Shown here in pieces: positions 9,210-18,157 of a stretch of 21,369 nucleotides of DNA. The position numbers and the translations under genes are program-made. Source of the stretch: Isotricha intestinalis. Lineage: Eukaryota > Ciliophora > Litostomatea > Vestibuliferida > Isotrichidae. The DNA is taken from NCBI GenBank assembly GCA_023807065.1, contig JAJJLU010000060.1, positions 1-21,369 on the forward strand. Reading direction: 5' to 3'. The number at the start of each line of letters is the position of its first letter. The first letter of the stretch is position 1. Under the pieces are notes generated by a model. It was given only the letters and a program-made list of their open reading frames with translations, did not search any database and was not told where the DNA came from.

Positions 9210-10255
9210 ATGGGAAATAACAATGTATAATTTATTTAACAATTTAGTGTTGTGAAGTTGCTAATCAAATAGATGAAAAATCAAATGAAATGAAAACAAA
9301 AGGGAAATCAGTAAATAATAAAATAGGAACAGATTCAGAAAATTATGAAGAATATAGAGCTTCAAGGTTAAAAAATATAAATATTAATAATAATTTAATT
9401 TATAATAATGTTTCAAATAATCTACAATATGGATTAGAAGGAAATGAAATTGATAAAATTAAAGAAGTATTTTCAAAATCAAAAAATTTAAAAATTGAAA
9501 TTATTAGTTCTTCAATAGGACCTCAAAGCTCAATTTTAATAATTAATCCTTTGGGATTAGAAAATGGAAAAAGAAAAATAAAAGATGGTATTTCTTATTT
9601 TGGTTATGAAGAAAATATAACAAATCCTACTATTGATTATTTGATTAATCCAAGAGATAAACAAATAGATGAAAGATTTAAAGGAAAACATTTTCAAATA
9701 AGATTTAATCCATTAGATTTAAAATATTATTTAAAAGATTTAGGACATGGATTTGGAACGTTTATAAAAATTATAAATTTGATAGAAATAAAAAATAATT
9801 TCCTATTAAATATTGGGGAAAATTATATAGTATTTACAATAGGTTTAGAAGAAGATATGATTTTAAATGAAAATTTTTCAAATAAAAATTCAGAAGATAG
9901 TGATAATATATTAAATGTAAAAATATTTTCAAGTGATATTAAACATGGAATATTATCTTTTTCTCCTTTAAAAAGTCCAATTACAATTGGAAGAAGTCCT
10001 AATTCAGATATATTAATTGATGATAATATGTTATCTAGAATTCATTGTACTGTTCAATTTATTAATGGAAAATGGTTCATACAAGATGGAAGTATTAATC
10101 AAAATGGAGAAGTTAGAAAAAGTACTAATGGTACTTGGATTTATGCTTATGAAGAAGTTATTATTGTTGATAAAATGACTTTTAAAGCTAATCATAATTT
10201 ATTTATTTGTAGTTATATTGATTCAAATGAAAAAATGGAAAATGAAGATAATTAA
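9210..10255 (+). CDS. Acylated tandem-FHA protein, two exons
   Basis: Proposed structure: exon 1 at 9210-9224 (MGNNN), a 23-nt intron at 9225-9247, exon 2 at 9248-10255 from CCEVANQIDEKSNEM; 340 residues, stop TAA. Spliced this way the protein starts MGNNNCC, a textbook N-myristoylation plus palmitoylation signal, and all of exon 2 is in frame. A shorter start at 9290 is possible but would discard a coding-like 14 codons. Residue numbers below count from that 9290 Met (add 19 for the full form). FHA2 (about 228-308) has GR (234-235), SRIH (249-252) and NGT (280-282), the canonical phosphothreonine-binding residues. FHA1 (about 75-185) is degenerate: FG at 104-105, H134 and DLGHGFGTF at 150-158, without GR or the Asn. 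Predicted role: a membrane-tethered phosphothreonine reader. Kinase partners are unknown. Confidence 0.82.
9225..9247 (+). other. 23-nt phase-0 spliceosomal intron
   Basis: It begins GTATAA and ends TTTAG. Removal joins ATGGGAAATAACAAT to TGTTGTGAAG in frame and gives MGNNN-CC. Unspliced, the frame from 9210 runs out of register with exon 2, and exon 2 has a TAG immediately before it. The length matches the second tiny intron in this window (24 nt) and the very short introns known from ciliates such as Paramecium. Confidence 0.75.
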
Positions 10256-10851
10256 TTTTTATCTTTTTAATGTTTTTATTTTTTTTTAATGTATAGAATA
10301 AAATTGAAAATTTAAATTATTTAATTAATCCATTATTAACTTTTCTCTTTTGAATAAAAGAGTTAAAATGACAATTTTTTCAAATTAATTTTAAATTAAA
10401 ATAATGATTAATACCTAATTTTCCCAAGAAAATGTTATTTTTTTAAATAAATATAAATTAATATTTTTATTAGGAAATCAAGAGCAGAAGAATTATTAGT
10501 TAAAATAATCATAAATCAAAAATATAAATTGGTGCATTGCCTTTTTAAAAGATATTTCAAACTATAAATTTAATATAATAAGATTTTATCAACTGTTTCA
10601 AATAATCACATGTTTAAAAAAAAAAAAAAACAAAAATGTTTTATCATTATTATAACATTAATATTATATGAAAGTTGAAATTAATAATATTTTCCAATAA
10701 AAAAACAAAATTTTTCAAATAAAAAATGATGAAAAAAGTAAAATCCATTTAAAAAAAATTAAAAAATTTAAAGCAATCAAAATAATAATAATTCAAAATT
10801 TTTAATAAAAAAACAATAAAATATTTTTAACATTTAAATATAAAATCTTAT
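10256..10851. other. Convergent intergenic region, FHA gene / Ubc13
   Basis: 596 bp between two convergent stop codons, so no promoter is needed here. A plus-strand frame at 10515-10655 is open for 46 codons (IKNINWCIAFLKDISNYK and onward) without a start codon, and lies inside a longer frame broken by TAA and TAG. It may be a decayed coding remnant. A short hairpin, CTCTTTT-GAAT-AAAAGAG, lies near 10345-10362. Nothing else can be supported. Confidence 0.4.
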
Positions 10852-11301
10852 TTACTTAGAAGCATATTTGATAGTCCATTCTTTTGCAGTTTTCTCAGCA
10901 TCTTTCCTATCTTTTAACCAATGATCATTGACTTTTTCATTAAGTGGATCAGCAGTATTAGGTTCATTAAGTAAGCTTTGAATAGATAATAAAACAGCTC
11001 TAATTTGCAAAGCAGGACTCCAATTTTTTTTTAAAATATCTAAACAAATTCTTCCAAGAAAATCAATATTTGGATGGTAAATTTTAGTCATAAAAATACA
11101 TTTTGGAGGAACCATTGGATATTCTTCAGGTAAATATAATTGAAGATGAAATTTTCCTCCATCATATGGACTGTCTTTAGGACCTGTTATTATCACGTTG
11201 AAATATCGAGGATTATCTGAAAATGGCTCTGCAGATATTCCACTTATTGGATCTTTTTTTAACTTTTGAGTTTCTTTTATTATTCTTTGGTTAACTGACA
11301 T
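10852..11301 (-). CDS. UBC13: Ubiquitin-conjugating enzyme E2, Ubc13/UBE2N type
   Basis: 149 residues, nearly the same length as human UBE2N (152). E2s accept ubiquitin from E1 as a thioester and pass it to substrates. Ubc13, paired with an inactive Uev/Mms2 partner, makes Lys63-linked chains in DNA-damage tolerance and signalling. The UBC fold is complete: RIIKETQKL at the N terminus, [17 protein letters not shown] (33-49), [12 protein letters not shown] (56-67), HPN at 76-78, and the active-site loop GRICLDILK with Cys86. The run [19 protein letters not shown], then [10 protein letters not shown] and VLLSIQSLL is diagnostic for the Ubc13 subgroup against other E2s. Met63 corresponds to human Met64, a RING and TRAF6 contact. 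There are no introns and the stop is TAA. No Uev gene lies in this window. It is convergent with the FHA gene. Confidence 0.96.
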   Translation of the reverse strand: MSVNQRIIKETQKLKKDPISGISAEPFSDNPRYFNVIITGPKDSPYDGGKFHLQLYLPEEYPMVPPKCIFMTKIYHPNIDFLGRICLDILKKNWSPALQIRAVLLSIQSLLNEPNTADPLNEKVNDHWLKDRKDAEKTAKEWTIKYASK

Positions 11302-12132
11302 TTTATTTTTTTAAATATTTTTTTTATTTAATGTGGTGTTTATTTATTTGTTTTTATTTTTCTTTCTTTTTTAAAATGTTTTTATTTTACAAAGATATTT
11401 ATTTTTTTATTTGAAAATTTTTGACTTATTATTTATTTTATGATTTTAAATTAATTTTTATTTGTATTTTTTATTAATTTTTTATTTTATAAATATCAAT
11501 AATTTTACCTATATTTAACAAAATTTAAAATATAAATCCCAAAAAACAAAGTGATTAAAAGATTTTACTCCTATTTATGGATATTATAAAGAAATAATTT
11601 GAAAAAATAATATTGTTTTAAGAAGAGATGCTAAATAAAAGTAAAAAAAGTATAATTTGTTAAAAACGATTCTTGTTTTTATATAACTTAAAGAAAATAT
11701 TTCTTCTTTTATTAAATAATTAAATATTGTTATGTTTGAGTTGATATAAATCCTTTGAAGTCAAATAAATTAAATTTAGAATATTCAAAGTGTTTGAGTA
11801 GAATTTTATTAAAGATTGTATTTATAATTATAAAATTTAATAGAATATTTATCTATATTTATTTAAAAGATTATTATAAAGATATTATGTTTTTGGATTT
11901 TTTGTATATTTAACAAACAATTACAATACATTAAATATATTTAATATTTAAACCAAATATTTCTTAAAATGTATTATCAAAATTATTTTTATTTATTTAA
12001 ATCATTTATATTTCCTATAAAAATACTTTATTGAGAATTTTTGGTGCTTAAAATCTATAATTCAACCAAATAATATTACTATATATCAAAGGACACATTA
12101 TTATAAAATTATATATATAATAAATTCTATTT
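11302..12132. other. Ubc13 upstream region
   Basis: 831 bp between the Ubc13 start and the stop of the next minus-strand gene. It should hold the Ubc13 promoter. At 11640-11710 a series of short blocks (AAAAAAAG, TAATTTGTTAAAAA, GTTTTTAT, TTCTTCTTTT) occurs in the same order as at 14882-14957, upstream of the 828-residue gene. No coding frame, tRNA or other RNA gene can be supported. Confidence 0.45.
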
Positions 12133-14619
12133 TTAATTGTCATTTGAAATTAATTCATTAAAAATATCATATACTAAATCTTTATCAAAATTATTTTCAT
12201 ATTTTTCTAAAGCATTAATCAATTTATTATTTTTAGAACTAAATAAATTTTCTAATTGTTCTTTTTGTGAAGAATTAAAAGAAGAATGATTTAAAAGAAT
12301 ATAAAAACTTTCCTTATGAGAATTATATAAATCTGCAATTAATTTTAAAGTTTCAATAAATTCAATATGATCTTGAGAAACAGCATAAACTTCAAAAGCT
12401 GAAAATAATGCTCTATCATTTTGTTCTATTTTTTTATTAATTATTTCAAAAGTCTCTTCATCAAAACAATCTTCTTTATGTAAAAGAGAAATAATTTCTT
12501 TTTGTTTTATTAATATTTTATTTTCTATTTTTTCTTCATTATGTAAAAAGAAACTTAAATCTTTTTTTGATTGTTTTATTATTTCTGGAGTTACAGATAA
12601 ATCTGAATTTTTATTTTTTGTAATTTTATCTTTTTTACTATCTTTAACTTTACTTTTTGATTTTATTTTTCTTCTATTCTTTTTATTTTCTGGTTTTGTT
12701 TTTAAATATTCATTCACTTTACTTTTAAAATCCATTAAAGATAAATTTTTATGTGTATAAAAATCATCTATTATATTTTTTAAAGTATCATCTTTTGAAT
12801 AATTATCTTCTATTATTTTTATTTGATCAAAAGTTAATAAAATTTTTTCTTTAATATCATCCATAATTTCTTCTAAATAAAGAGTTTTATTATTATTATT
12901 AATATTTATATTATGATTATGTTTTGGACTTGAAGATCTTTGTTCTAATTTTTCTAAAATACTTCCTGTATGTCTTTTTTGATTTAAAGATTTAATTTCT
13001 TCTTTATATAAATTTATATTGTGTGTATTTTTATATTGTTTAAGAATATTTAAAATTTTTTGATTTTGACTTTCTATTAAATATTTAATTTTTGATTGTT
13101 CTTTTTCATCAACATCTATTTTTGGTAAATCATTCAAAAATGATATTGTTATTTCATCATATTGATAATTTTCATCATTAGATGATTCATCATCTTTTTT
13201 GATAATTTTATAAATTTCTTTAATTAAATCTAATAAGTTTTGTTGGATTTGGAATTCATTAAATAAACATTGAATTTCAGAATTATTTTCATTCAATAGA
13301 TTATGAAAGTATTTTAATTCTTTATCAGTTAAATTTTTTCCTTTACTTTTCACATATTTTTTTAATTCATTATCTATAAATTTTTCACAATTTTCATTTA
13401 AATTTAAACTCAAATCACTAGAATTTTTTTCTTGATAAATTTTTTCTAATAAATTATATTCTTCTTTTACATTTTTATCAAAATAATCAAAAATAATTTG
13501 ATTATTAGGTTTTAAAAGTTTTTTGATTTTTTTTTTCATTATTTTTTTATCGTATTCTTTTTTTTTTTTCGGTCTTGCTGAAAAATGACTAAAACTTCTT
13601 ATATTTGAAATAGTTTTAATTTCATTTTTTCGGTCATTTAATTTAATATCTGTGTTAAAATGTGATTTATTTAAATGAATCAATCCTTCACTTTCAAAAT
13701 CTAATTTTCTAGTAGACAATAAATATTTAATTTTATCACCAAACATTACACTTCTTTTTTTATATTGAATAATAAATTTCTTAAATATTAATATTAAATT
13801 TGATATAATATGATTTTTTTGATAATCTTTGATTCCATCTATTACACTTTCATTTTCATATTTTAAAGATATTCTTATAATATCTAAATCATCTTCATCA
13901 AAATAATCTTTCATTTTTTCATATATTTCAACTTTACACTTATAATCTATATTTTGATTATTATTAGATTGTAATATTGGTGTATTTGATTTAAAAGTAA
14001 TTGTTTTTTTTGATTTAATATAGTTGGTTAATGAATCTACAAAATTTGGTTTCTTTGATTTTCCTGAAAAAATATATTTAAATTCATTAAGTAATTCTTT
14101 ATTTTTTTTATGTACTAAAGTGATTAATTCTGAATATTGTTTTTTAGTAATTTTATTATTAGACATTAATTGCTTTAAATAAATATTAATCATATTAATT
14201 TCATTTTGTTCATAAGACTCATTGACAGATTTATTTAAATTTTGAGTATAATTTCCTTTTCTAAATCCATTAATATAATAATTAGCAATGTAATTACCAA
14301 CATTAGGTGTATTTGTAAATATAATATTTTTAGTTTCAGAATTATTTTTAATTAAAGTAGTTTTAGTCGAATTTTCCTTTCCAAGAATTAATTCAAAATA
14401 ACAATCTTTTGAACGTTTATATATATCATCTGTTTTTAAAGCTGAAGATAAAGTATAATAATTACCATTTGAATCTTTTAGTCCTTTTATTTGAAATGGA
14501 CTTAATCCTGATATTTCAGATAATAACTCTTTTAATTCATTTTCATCTCCTGATATGTTTATTTTTATTAATTTTTTATTAGGTAATAGTAATTGTATAA
14601 TTCTTGAATGATACTCCAT
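12133..14619 (-). CDS. 828-aa ubiquitin-like/helical-repeat protein
   Basis: The largest gene here, intronless, stop TAA. Residues 4-80 (RIIQLLLPNKKLIKINISG to CYFELILG) have the beta-beta-alpha-beta pattern of a ubiquitin-like fold. The remainder holds about seven divergent copies of a 50-60-residue, mainly helical unit at roughly 145-202, 232-283, 412-472, 488-546, 586-641, 707-764 and 771-824. Each has an acidic turn, then 'xxIxxLIxxxNxxLxxAFxxY', then a final Leu/Ile-rich helix. The clearest copy is the sixth (LLHKEDCFDEETFEIINKK, then ALFSAFEVYAVSQDHIEF). Similar repeats occur in other ciliate and oomycete proteins as I recall, without an assigned function. Between copies lie basic linkers, for example 640-672, rich in KS and KK. 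There is no signal peptide or membrane helix. A scaffold role is inferred only from the repeats. Confidence 0.82.
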   Translation of the reverse strand: MEYHSRIIQLLLPNKKLIKINISGDENELKELLSEISGLSPFQIKGLKDSNGNYYTLSSALKTDDIYKRSKDCYFELILGKENSTKTTLIKNNSETKNIIFTNTPNVGNYIANYYINGFRKGNYTQNLNKSVNESYEQNEINMINIYLKQLMSNNKITKKQYSELITLVHKKNKELLNEFKYIFSGKSKKPNFVDSLTNYIKSKKTITFKSNTPILQSNNNQNIDYKCKVEIYEKMKDYFDEDDLDIIRISLKYENESVIDGIKDYQKNHIISNLILIFKKFIIQYKKRSVMFGDKIKYLLSTRKLDFESEGLIHLNKSHFNTDIKLNDRKNEIKTISNIRSFSHFSARPKKKKEYDKKIMKKKIKKLLKPNNQIIFDYFDKNVKEEYNLLEKIYQEKNSSDLSLNLNENCEKFIDNELKKYVKSKGKNLTDKELKYFHNLLNENNSEIQCLFNEFQIQQNLLDLIKEIYKIIKKDDESSNDENYQYDEITISFLNDLPKIDVDEKEQSKIKYLIESQNQKILNILKQYKNTHNINLYKEEIKSLNQKRHTGSILEKLEQRSSSPKHNHNININNNNKTLYLEEIMDDIKEKILLTFDQIKIIEDNYSKDDTLKNIIDDFYTHKNLSLMDFKSKVNEYLKTKPENKKNRRKIKSKSKVKDSKKDKITKNKNSDLSVTPEIIKQSKKDLSFFLHNEEKIENKILIKQKEIISLLHKEDCFDEETFEIINKKIEQNDRALFSAFEVYAVSQDHIEFIETLKLIADLYNSHKESFYILLNHSSFNSSQKEQLENLFSSKNNKLINALEKYENNFDKDLVYDIFNELISNDN

Positions 14620-15545
14620 TTTTTTTACCCTTTGAAATTAAAATTAAAAAGTTTCAGTTAATTATTGCAAATAAATTTAAAATATATGTCAATTAAAAAG
14701 GTAATTTATTCAATGTTTCTAGAAGAGAATAAGTTTAATAGATTTATATCATATTCTATTAATGAATTTATATTTGAATAAAAGAAGAAATGGTAAAATA
14801 TTTATTTTTTATGATAAAGATTCTTTAAAAAAATAGACATTAAATAAATAATTTAAAAAAGAAATAAATTTTTTTGACACAGAAAAAAAGAATCTAATTT
14901 GTTAAAAAGAAATAGTTTTTATTGATTTCCATTCAATAAAAACTAAATTCTTCTTTTTTTCTTGAATAGAATCAAAAAAATGCAATTAATGAAAAAATAA
15001 TTACAATTATGGAAGTGTTTTTTATCCAATAATAAGTTGATAAAAAATTCATCAAAAGACAAAAATACTTTAAAATTATTCTTATTAAAAAAAATAACAT
15101 TAACATTTAAAGGAAAAAAAATCATCTTCAAAAAATTAACATTTAACATTAAAAATAGAATAAAGATTATAAGATAAATTAATAAAAATGAAAGTCTAGA
15201 AGAAAATGAATTATGATATAATTCTGTTTAAATTATATAAAAAGTAATATAAATGTAAAGAATCCTAATTATTATTATATTAAGATTTATAATGAAATTT
15301 TAAAATAAAATAATTTCTAAAGAAAAAGATTTACATCAAATAGGTTAATAAATCTTTTTCTTTTCAAAATTACAAAATTTAGTTTTAAAATAAAATGTTT
15401 TGATTCCAAAAATTATATATAAAATAACATAAAAAATAAAAAAACTATTTTTATAAATAATATATAATGAATTATAGTGTAAAGTTTTTGTTTGTCATAC
15501 ATTTTTATAATATATTTTTTTAAATTAAATTTATTTTAACTAAAA
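14620..15545. other. Gene-poor region upstream of 828-aa gene
   Basis: About 925 bp with no convincing gene. The promoter of the 828-residue gene is expected in its left part, which carries the short block series shared with the Ubc13 upstream region. Minus-strand frame 14943-15149 is open but is almost entirely Phe/Leu/Ile/Asn, as expected from A-rich DNA read backwards, and is not called as a gene. A 15-bp perfect hairpin lies at 15319-15363. Confidence 0.5.
15319..15363. repeat. Perfect 15-bp inverted repeat, 15-nt loop
   Basis: AAAGAAAAAGATTTA at 15319-15333 is matched exactly by its reverse complement at 15349-15363, across the loop CATCAAATAGGTTAA. It could be a transcript 3' structure, a cruciform or a footprint of past DNA elimination. 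The role is unknown. AT-richness lowers the significance, but 15 of 15 paired bases including G/C pairs is uncommon. Confidence 0.5.
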
Positions 15546-15816
15546 ATGTCAAGAAGAGTTCAAAAAAAACAAATATAGTTGAAGAAGAAACTAATGAAAC
15601 ACCTAAAGCCAATAAAGAAGAAAATATTGAAGCTTTACTATTTAACAAATTCAAATATCTTTTTTGACATTACTTTTTCATTTGATTATCAATATGATAA
15701 TTATAATTTATGTAAGGATTAAGATATTAATTTACTATATTCAATATTTGAATATTCTTTTATCTAATAATTCAAGTATTTTAGAAATGGATATATTTTT
15801 ACATATGGGAAAATAA
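15546..15816 (+). pseudogene. Broken coding remnant, family unknown
   Basis: An ATG at 15546 opens MSRRVQKK and meets TAG at 15576. Past the A8 tract at 15562-15569, the frame shifted to start at 15578 reads VEEETNETPKANKEENIEAL with clear coding composition and stops at TGA 15665. A second shift at a T6 tract continues with DITFSFDYQYDNYNLCKD (15666-15719), TAA at 15720, then DINLLYSIFEYSF. A third shift at about 15763 reads SNNSSILEMDIFLHMGK to TAA at 15814. Four lesions in 270 bp argue for a decayed gene. Homopolymer sequencing errors could explain two of them but not the in-frame TAA. A 21-nt GT..AG intron at 15558-15578 would also open one frame but yields an unlikely Lys-rich peptide. 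The parent family is not recognised. Confidence 0.45.
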
Positions 15817-15920
15817 ATGAAAATAATATATAATTTGTATTTAAAACCAAAATTTAAAAAATTAATCAAAAAAACAATAAAAACCTTACTACAAATAATA
15901 AATAACAAATTATTTAAATT

Positions 15921-17042
15921 TTATATATCTTGAATTAAACAAACAATAATAACATGACTTTCATTAAAAAAATCTTTAATAATTTTTACCGCAATTTTAG
16001 TATATTGAATATTAAAAATATATTCTCTAAATTCTTCATCAAAAAGAAAAAGAAGACACATTTCTAAAGCATTATATTTTTTTCCTATTTTTGCATTTAA
16101 AACATATCTTGAACTACCTAATAAATTTCCTAAATAGTAATAAATATTTTTTTCAATTTTTTCAACTTCTGAAATAACATTTTGTTTTGAAATAGTTTTA
16201 TTATTATTAAATAATTCACAATAAGAATTTATTTTTTTTGTAGCACGTTGATGAACACTTAAATTTTTAAATTTTTCGTTTTTAAAATTATATAAATAAT
16301 CCTTTGTTTTAATCATATTTTTATAATCTTCAATATTTTTCTCATAAAACAAAATAGGATTTAACCTTAAATTATTTATATGAGTAATTAAATTATATTC
16401 AATTTCACTTTGTTGAACATCATCTTTCTCAATAATAGATTCTTTCCATCCTATTTTTTTATTAATTTCTTCAACAGAAAGAAATTCAGCATCATATATA
16501 TTTATATTTAAAGAACCTACAGGTTCAACTTTCATATTTTTAGGTAAATTCATTCTTAAATATAAAGTACCACTATTTTCAGCTTTTTGAACTAATTCAT
16601 CTTTAACTAAAAAAGGTTCACAAGAACCAATTCTTCCAACTAAAGCACCATAATTAAAATTTAAAGATTTTGATGAAGGAATACCTATTGAAGAACAATA
16701 TTCAAATTTAGAATCAATTTTCCATTTACCATTAACTTTAAATTTAACATATTTTCCTTTTTTAACATAAATTGGGAGATTATTTTCTTTATAGAAACAA
16801 TCAGCAAATATTATTAATTCAATATATGAACCTTTATTTTTTATTATATATGGATATTCACCTCTTTTTCTTTGTTTTATTGGTCTTCTATTTTTATTTC
16901 TATTTGAACGACTTTTATATTTGTAATATCCATTTTGATTTAATTCATCATTTAAATCATTTAATATCATTCCTTCGTTTTCATTTTCATTATTTGGGTC
17001 TTCTATTAAATCTGTTGCTCTATTTCCACCACAACATCCCAT
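15921..17042 (-). CDS. Acylated PA-IL-like plus degenerate CAP protein
   Basis: 373 residues, stop TAA. MGCCGG at the N terminus predicts myristoylation of Gly2 and palmitoylation of Cys3/Cys4, so the protein should sit on the cytosolic face of a membrane. A basic linker (43-60) follows. Residues about 65-185 resemble the PA-IL/LecA-type jelly roll: IYVKKGKYVKFKVNGKW (91-107), YGALVGRIGSCEPFLV (131-146), SGTLYLRMNLP (157-167), GSLNINI (176-182). Residues about 212-373 look like a CAP (SCP/PR-1) domain: EYNLITHINNLRLNPILFY (215-233) matches the first helix, and the end (EEFREYIFNIQ, then HVIIVCLIQDI) matches the last strands. The catalytic-type His/Glu and the GENL-like motif are not evident, so CAP is degenerate. 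It is divergent from an intact CAP gene at 18158. Domain calls are by eye; the acylation signal is the strongest. Confidence 0.7.
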   Translation of the reverse strand: MGCCGGNRATDLIEDPNNENENEGMILNDLNDELNQNGYYKYKSRSNRNKNRRPIKQRKRGEYPYIIKNKGSYIELIIFADCFYKENNLPIYVKKGKYVKFKVNGKWKIDSKFEYCSSIGIPSSKSLNFNYGALVGRIGSCEPFLVKDELVQKAENSGTLYLRMNLPKNMKVEPVGSLNINIYDAEFLSVEEINKKIGWKESIIEKDDVQQSEIEYNLITHINNLRLNPILFYEKNIEDYKNMIKTKDYLYNFKNEKFKNLSVHQRATKKINSYCELFNNNKTISKQNVISEVEKIEKNIYYYLGNLLGSSRYVLNAKIGKKYNALEMCLLFLFDEEFREYIFNIQYTKIAVKIIKDFFNESHVIIVCLIQDI

Positions 17043-18157
17043 TTTTTAGTTTTTTTTAATTATTTTATTAAAAATCAATAATTATTTTTTTTATAATATT
17101 ATATAAATTAAATTTAATGATTTCTAATGTTCTTCTGGAAATATGTTTATTTAATAGTAATTTCAAAGAGGATATTTAAAATTTATATTTTTTATTAGAA
17201 ACGATTTAAAATAAATTTTAATAAGTAACATTTTTGAAATAATTACTCATAAGTGAAATAATATTTCTTATTTTTCATGAATATTATTTAATAAAAAATA
17301 ATAAATTTGTGATTTAGTAATAATTGTTGAGAGCGAAAAAAGAAATCATTTTTATACTATTAAAGAAATATAATCATAGATAGAGAATTGGGAATTGATT
17401 AACAAGAGATAAATGATTGAAATAAAATAAAAATATTTATTATAGTTTTATCTGAAATTTCTTATTATATTTAATTAATGACTTTATATACAAAAATTTC
17501 AAAATTCAATTAATGTAAATTATGATTTATAAAAATCAATTGAAATATGAAAATATCAAAAATTAATATAAAGGTAATTCAATTATTTCTATAAATGATA
17601 ATTGAAAACAAAAGATAAAATTGATTTATTAATTAATGGAAATAAAAAAATAATTGTTGAAAAGAATAGATATAAAGAAAATATGAGTTTAATGAAAAAG
17701 AAAAAAAGAAAGAATTAAAAAATTATTAAATAAATTTACTTAAAAATCAAATAAATTTAATTATCAATGAACTTTAAATTCAACCAACAATATTTTAAGT
17801 GATTTTTTTTACAAAAAGAAATAAGAGAGTTTTAAGTAATAGTAATTCTATAAAGTATTTACTTAATAATAGGGAAGAAAAATAGGCTTTTATAGTAAAT
17901 GTAATATAAAAGCTTTAACAAATTTAGCAAATTTTCATTGTTGAAAAAAGAGTAATGATAATATTTTAATGATTGTTCAAAAAGTACATCATTTAAAGAA
18001 TATAATATTTATATACTAATTATCTATTTTATTTTAAATATTGAATAAAAATAAATAAAAATATTACTTAATATATATTCAATTTTTATTTAATTCATAT
18101 AGAAAAAAAAATAAAAAAAATCCATTAAATTAAAAATAAATTATATTTAAAAATTAA
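17043..18157. other. Divergent region between the two CAP-like genes
   Basis: 1115 bp between divergent starts, expected to hold both promoters. It is purine-rich on the plus strand around 17630-17700, where one frame reads NKKIIVEKNRYKENMSLMKK and then meets repeated TAA. This could be an old gene remnant or A-rich background. At 17321-17354 a TAATTGTT...AAAAAGAAATCATTTTTAT string resembles one upstream of the 828-residue gene. No RNA gene or intact coding frame is seen. Confidence 0.45.

Noticed and set aside
10515..10655. Plus-strand open frame of 46 codons with Trp and Cys codons between FHA gene and Ubc13.
   Set aside because: No ATG, flanked by repeated stops in the same frame, no recognisable family. 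Possible decayed coding sequence only.
14943..15149. Minus-strand frame of 68 codons.
   Set aside because: Composition is almost only Phe, Leu, Ile, Asn and Lys, as expected from A-rich DNA read on the opposite strand; no coding bias.
15558..15578. 21-nt GT..AG segment that would open one frame of the broken remnant as an intron.
   Set aside because: It begins GTTCAA, unlike the GTAWA starts of the two supported introns, and the resulting peptide is an off-frame-like Lys/Leu run, whereas the adjacent frame has proper coding composition.
7584..17720. Several intergenic stretches read smoothly if TAA and TAG are taken as Gln (near 7584, 10480, 15010 and 17640), hinting at the Gln-reassigned code.
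   Set aside because: All 13 intact genes end cleanly at TAA or TAG and contain none in frame. In such AT-rich DNA TAA is the expected commonest stop, and A-rich sequence read as Lys/Asn/Gln looks deceptively protein-like.
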